From Rhodanobacteraceae bacterium (GTDB lineage Bacteria > Pseudomonadota > Gammaproteobacteria > Xanthomonadales > Ahniellaceae), in NCBI GenBank assembly GCA_016708465.1, contig JADJFT010000003.1, positions 248,001 through 312,000 of the forward strand: a stretch of DNA of 64,000 nt. Reading direction: 5' to 3'. The notes under the pieces were generated by a model. That model was not told where the DNA came from and did no database searches. It saw only the letters and a list, made by a program, of their open reading frames with translations. The position numbers and the translations under genes were made by a program. This document shows, piece by piece, positions 60,881 to 64,000 of this stretch; positions within the stretch are counted from its first letter, which is position 1, and each line of letters begins with the position of its first letter.

Positions 60881-61260
60881 CAGGCGCCGGCGGCAGTAAG
60901 AAACAGTGCCACAGTGCAGCCGAATGCCGCCGCCCAGGCGAGGCTACGCTGCCAATGCAGATCGGCAAGATAGAGACCACCGTAGATCAGTCGCAGCACG
61001 ATGAAGGCGATTGCGAGTTGGTCGACGCGATCGGCGGGTGCGCCCAGTTGATGCGCGATGATCACAGCGGCCGCGAACGGTGGGAACGCCTCGAAGCTGT
61101 TCGTGTGCGCCCAGTGCGCGCGTTGCCGAAAGCCGCTGAGGCGAGCCTGAAACTCCGGCACCTTGCGGTTGTTGTAGCCGTCGCCAGAAAATTTTGCGAT
61201 CCCGGTAAACAGCAAGGGCATGAGTGCGGCAGCAAGGACGCACCAATAGGCGATGGGCAT
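60880..61260 (-). CDS. MAPEG family membrane protein
   Basis: The 126-residue protein has four membrane helices (YWCVLAAALMPLLFTGIA; the AFPPFAAAVIIAHQLG region; AIAFIVLRLIYGGLYLA; LAWAAAFGCTVALFLTAAG). The family feature NSFEAFPPFAAAV after a polar loop, and RLIYGGLY, fit MAPEG (membrane proteins in eicosanoid and glutathione metabolism). Bacterial members are often orphans; glutathione-transferase-like activity is possible. It ends at the phasin terminator and is convergent with the phasin gene. Confidence 0.87.
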   Translation of the reverse strand: MPIAYWCVLAAALMPLLFTGIAKFSGDGYNNRKVPEFQARLSGFRQRAHWAHTNSFEAFPPFAAAVIIAHQLGAPADRVDQLAIAFIVLRLIYGGLYLADLHWQRSLAWAAAFGCTVALFLTAAGA

Positions 61261-61343
61261 GGCGTTCTCCGAACAGGTTGGTGGGCGGGTGCGCAGTCTC
61301 GCACTTGTGAGACACTTCGGTGCGACATCGCATCAGGTACAAC

Positions 61344-63023
61344 ATGCTCGAATTGTTTGTCGAAGCCGGTCCGCAATCCGGCCAGCGGTTTGCGCTCGTC
61401 GCGAGTACCGTGCTCGGTCGTGGCCAATTCGCCGATTTGGTGATCGCCGATCTGGCGGTGTCGCGGCGGCATGCCCAGATCGAGCCCGAAGGTGTGGTCT
61501 GGCTGCTGCGTGACCTCGAAAGCGCCAATGGCACGCGTCATAACGGCAAGGTCCTGTTGGCACCGGTCCGTCTCGACGATGGCGATGCCGTCGAACTCGG
61601 GCAGACGCGGTTGCGCGTGCGCGTGGCAGATCGTGGCGAGACCACGGCCGCGCCGCCACCGCTGCCGTTGCCGTTGGCTGCGCACGAGCCGCCGGAAGTG
61701 ACGATGATGGAGTCCGATGTCAGTCTGCCGGTACCGCGGGGCGTCTACGAAACATCGCCACCCGGGGATCTCAAGGCGTTCGCACCCGGCAGCGAGCGAC
61801 GCCAACAGGTTGTGCAGCGGCTTCAGTTCTTTCAACGCATGGCCGAGTTGATGGCCATTGCCGGTGTAATGCAGCATCAAATGCGCGATGCGTTTGCGGT
61901 GTTGGCCGACGTGTTTCCGCTCTGCAGTCGCTTTGCGCTGGTGGTTCGTGATACGCCGCATCGACCGTGGCGGGTGCTGGCGCAGCGGGTGTCGGCGGGC
62001 GACGAACTGGATCTCGGTATCGTGCAGGCGCTTGCGAATGCCGCGCAAGGTTCAAATCGTGTGGTGATTGCCGGTGCTGACTCCGCGCCTGCACCAATCG
62101 CCGATGCGCTCATGCCGCGTATGCCGGCGGCAGCAGCGGCAGTCATACTGGCGAATGCCGGTAGCCAACTCGGGGTGCTGTATCTCGATGCGCCCGAGGA
62201 TGTCGATGCCTTGAGCGCGCGCGATGCCGACTTTCTGCTCAGCTGCGCGGGTCAGTTCGGCGCCTTGTTCGCGACCCATCGCCAAGCCGAGAGCGGACGC
62301 CTCGTGCATGCTGATGAATTCGAGCTGACGCGGCGCGTCCAGCGCCGCTTCCTGCCGCTGGCGACACCACGCTTTGACGGTTACGAAATCGCCGATAGCT
62401 ATAGCGCGGCACGCATCGTCGGCGGCGATTTATTCGACTTCCTGACGCTGGTCGATGGGCGTTCGCTGATCTTTATCGGCGATGTCTCTGGCAAGGGTTT
62501 CCCGGCGGCGCTGTTAATGGCACGCATCGGTGCACACTTGCGGGCGGTGGCGACGCGCGCGCGCAACGCCGCCGAAGTGCTGCGTTTGCTCGACGCGCAG
62601 ATTCGTCCGGAGCTCGACAGCGGCATGTTCATGACTGCGATCGCGGCGGTGCTCGATGTCGCTCGCGGCAGTGTCGATATCGCGAGTGCCGGGCATCCGA
62701 TGCCGTTGTTGCGTCGTACCGACGCCAGCATCGAGGTATTGCCACTGGTTGCGGCGCCGGCCTTGGGCGTAGGCAGTGGTAGTTTTTACGAATCGCGTGT
62801 CGACCTTGCGCGCGGCGATGGTTTGCTGTTTTACACCGATGGCCTGGATGAAGCGCGTAACGCCGCCGACGAACCCTTCGGACTGGCGCGCGTCAAATCG
62901 TTGCTAGTGGCGACGCGTTCTGCGGGGCAGGCGATCGAGACCTTGACCAGCGCTGTCGAAGCACACTACGGCGACATCGAACCGTTCGATGATCTAGCGC
63001 TGATCGCGCTCTGGCGGCGCTGA
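61344..63023 (+). CDS. FHA-GAF-PP2C (SpoIIE/RsbU-type) protein phosphatase
   Basis: About 559 residues. An N-terminal FHA domain has LGRGQFADLVIADLAVSRRHA and SANGTRHNG. A linker, a GAF domain (about residues 165-315) and a PP2C/SpoIIE phosphatase follow. The phosphatase has VGGDLFDFL and FIGDVSGKGFPAAL with the metal-binding Asp residues, SAGHPMPLL and FYTDGLDEARN. It should dephosphorylate a Ser/Thr-phosphorylated STAS protein; one is encoded next door. The FHA domain binds a phosphothreonine partner. AGG lies 7 nt before ATG 61344. Confidence 0.9.
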   Translation: MLELFVEAGPQSGQRFALVASTVLGRGQFADLVIADLAVSRRHAQIEPEGVVWLLRDLESANGTRHNGKVLLAPVRLDDGDAVELGQTRLRVRVADRGETTAAPPPLPLPLAAHEPPEVTMMESDVSLPVPRGVYETSPPGDLKAFAPGSERRQQVVQRLQFFQRMAELMAIAGVMQHQMRDAFAVLADVFPLCSRFALVVRDTPHRPWRVLAQRVSAGDELDLGIVQALANAAQGSNRVVIAGADSAPAPIADALMPRMPAAAAAVILANAGSQLGVLYLDAPEDVDALSARDADFLLSCAGQFGALFATHRQAESGRLVHADEFELTRRVQRRFLPLATPRFDGYEIADSYSAARIVGGDLFDFLTLVDGRSLIFIGDVSGKGFPAALLMARIGAHLRAVATRARNAAEVLRLLDAQIRPELDSGMFMTAIAAVLDVARGSVDIASAGHPMPLLRRTDASIEVLPLVAAPALGVGSGSFYESRVDLARGDGLLFYTDGLDEARNAADEPFGLARVKSLLVATRSAGQAIETLTSAVEAHYGDIEPFDDLALIALWRR

Positions 63024-63611
63024 TCAGTTGTCGCCGGGCCGGCGTTTCGCACTGCTGTCCGTCGCCGTCGTGGCCGGTGCAACGCTGACGGCTGGGCCGA
63101 CCACGGTCGAACGCTGCTGCAAGTCGTCGTGATTGACCGCGACGCCGAGCAAGTGAGCGGCGGCTTCGGTTCGGACCGTGTCGCGGGGGACATCGGCATC
63201 GCCGGAAGCCTGCTCGCGTTCAACCCCAAGCAGTTGTGCGGCGGTGTTCATCAGTGCCGCTGAAGTGTCGAGCTTGTGCGGATGCTGCTCGAGTGCGCCA
63301 TGACGATTCGGGAACAGCGCGAACATCGCGGTAAAGCCGGCGATGTCGAATACCTGACGCACGCTCGCTGATAAGCCGCATAGGCGGACGCTGCCAACAC
63401 CGCCATCAAGGCGCTTGGCCAACGCCAACAGCACGCGCAGGCCAGCCGAGCTGACATAAGTGACAGCGGCGAGATCAATCACGAAATGGCGGCGTCCGAT
63501 GGTGCCGGCGTCATGCAGGACCAACTCCAACTCACCCGATGTCTCGGAATCCAGTCGGCCAGTCGGCGCGACGAGCAGCACTTGGCCATGGGTCTCCTGC
63601 AGAATGTTCAC
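63024..63611 (-). CDS. STAS-domain anti-sigma-factor antagonist-like protein
   Basis: Residues 1-110 form a STAS domain: TGRLDSETSGELE and VIDLAAVTYVSSAGLRVLLALAK, where the SS pair at the phosphorylation site is conserved. The last 85 residues are a low-complexity, probably disordered tail. It is the natural substrate candidate for the convergent PP2C phosphatase, whose stop touches its own (63023/63024). The stop of the FHA gene upstream overlaps its start. No kinase or sigma factor is in the window. Confidence 0.87.
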   Translation of the reverse strand: MNILQETHGQVLLVAPTGRLDSETSGELELVLHDAGTIGRRHFVIDLAAVTYVSSAGLRVLLALAKRLDGGVGSVRLCGLSASVRQVFDIAGFTAMFALFPNRHGALEQHPHKLDTSAALMNTAAQLLGVEREQASGDADVPRDTVRTEAAAHLLGVAVNHDDLQQRSTVVGPAVSVAPATTATDSSAKRRPGDN

Positions 63612-63979
63612 TCCGAGGCTGACTCCGACGCCAGTTGCACCGTCAGATCGACGCTGCCGAAGCGCAATACGTCGTCGATGGCGAAGGTCACGGCATCGCC
63701 CGGTTTCAGGCGCTGGCCATTGTGGAATGTGCCGTTCAAGGTGCCGACTTCCTCGCGCACCCGCCAGATGCCGCGTTCATTCAGGATTTTGGCGTGTCGG
63801 CGTGACAACGAACGCTGTACATCGAGTGGCCCGAGATTGACGTCCGGTGTGGTGCCGGTCACCGGATCGGGCCGGCCGACCAGATATTCGCTCTTGTCCT
63901 TCAAAATGAATCGCGTCTGATTACCCAGATGGACCAAGCAGAGCGGGCGATCCGCTGTTGCCGCATCCGCCGGCGACAC
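63608..63979 (-). CDS. FHA-domain protein (5' end may lie beyond the window)
   Basis: From GTG 63979 the protein is 123 residues and is almost entirely an FHA domain: YLVGRPDPVTG, RSLSRRHAKIL, GTLNGTFHNGQRL and LRFGSVDLTVQL. The frame stays open to the window edge, so a longer N-terminal part is possible. FHA domains bind phosphothreonine. It overlaps the STAS gene start by four bases (ATGA), and together with the FHA-PP2C protein it points to a Ser/Thr kinase-phosphatase circuit. Confidence 0.8.
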   Translation of the reverse strand: MSPADAATADRPLCLVHLGNQTRFILKDKSEYLVGRPDPVTGTTPDVNLGPLDVQRSLSRRHAKILNERGIWRVREEVGTLNGTFHNGQRLKPGDAVTFAIDDVLRFGSVDLTVQLASESASE

Positions 63980-64000
63980 CGCCGCTTCGGACCGTGGCGA

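Noticed and set aside
1..64000. tRNA, rRNA or riboswitch genes
   Set aside because: I looked for cloverleaf-like or known leader motifs in the intergenic gaps and found none I could support by eye.

Overview
The window is GC-rich, densely coded DNA from a gammaproteobacterium. The gene content (UbiJ-UbiB, TesA/YbbA/YbbP, AlaA, MaeB, RsgA, GlmU/GlmS, QueD) and the many secreted proteins carrying a short (D/S/H)GFE motif suggest the Xanthomonadales/Lysobacterales, perhaps close to Rhodanobacteraceae. That placement is inference. A phasin and a cyanophycin gene set indicate storage of both polyhydroxyalkanoate and cyanophycin.

Layout. 1-10 kb: CocE-type hydrolase (runs off the left edge), secreted VWA protein, frameshifted Fic protein, fused indolepyruvate ferredoxin oxidoreductase, an esterase joined to a decayed GH18 chitinase module, and a frameshifted ParA-like ATPase. 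10-17 kb: ybbP-ybbA divergent from tesA, an EEP phosphatase, a lipoprotein methyltransferase and two pseudouridine synthases. 17-23 kb (minus strand): alaA, SGNH hydrolase, ubiJ, ubiB, an O-GlcNAc-transferase-like GT41 protein and a TruC-like synthase, mostly joined by ATGA/GTGA overlaps. 23-33 kb: an adaptor lipoprotein without a pump, rsgA, a QEGLA protein, a GAF-GGDEF-EAL protein, and a beta-1,4-galactosyltransferase-like GT7 gene coupled to threonine aldolase. 33-42 kb: maeB, two large secreted metalloproteases and a secreted protein interrupted by an in-frame TAG. 42-48 kb: glmU, a three-gene lipid-linked sugar module (DMT flippase-like, GT2, membrane GT) and glmS.

The main discovery candidate is at 48.17-53.21 kb. 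A roughly 5-kb element lies 20-30 bp after the glmS stop codon, the position where Tn7-type transposons insert. It has near-identical inverted ends (TGAWCCTAAAAATAAG), a third internal copy of the end motif, flanking ACGTTGATCC direct repeats, and a TniQ/TnsD-family gene next to its glmS-proximal end. Its cargo is a MacA/MacB-type tripartite ABC exporter and the tail of a second ABC exporter gene. No transposase gene is present, so it is a decayed or trans-mobilised Tn7-like element. It split the first codons of iadA, and its right end now supplies iadA with a new in-frame start. iadA heads a cyanophycin operon (iadA, cphB, cphA and a second Mur-ligase-only cphA-like gene).

59.8-64 kb holds queD, a phasin with TGC-N3-GCA dyads upstream and a strong terminator, a MAPEG protein, and an FHA-GAF-PP2C phosphatase / STAS / FHA signalling set at the right edge. 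Several conserved genes, including the essential glmS, are broken by single-base indels next to homopolymers. Some or all of these may be sequencing or assembly errors rather than real pseudogenes.
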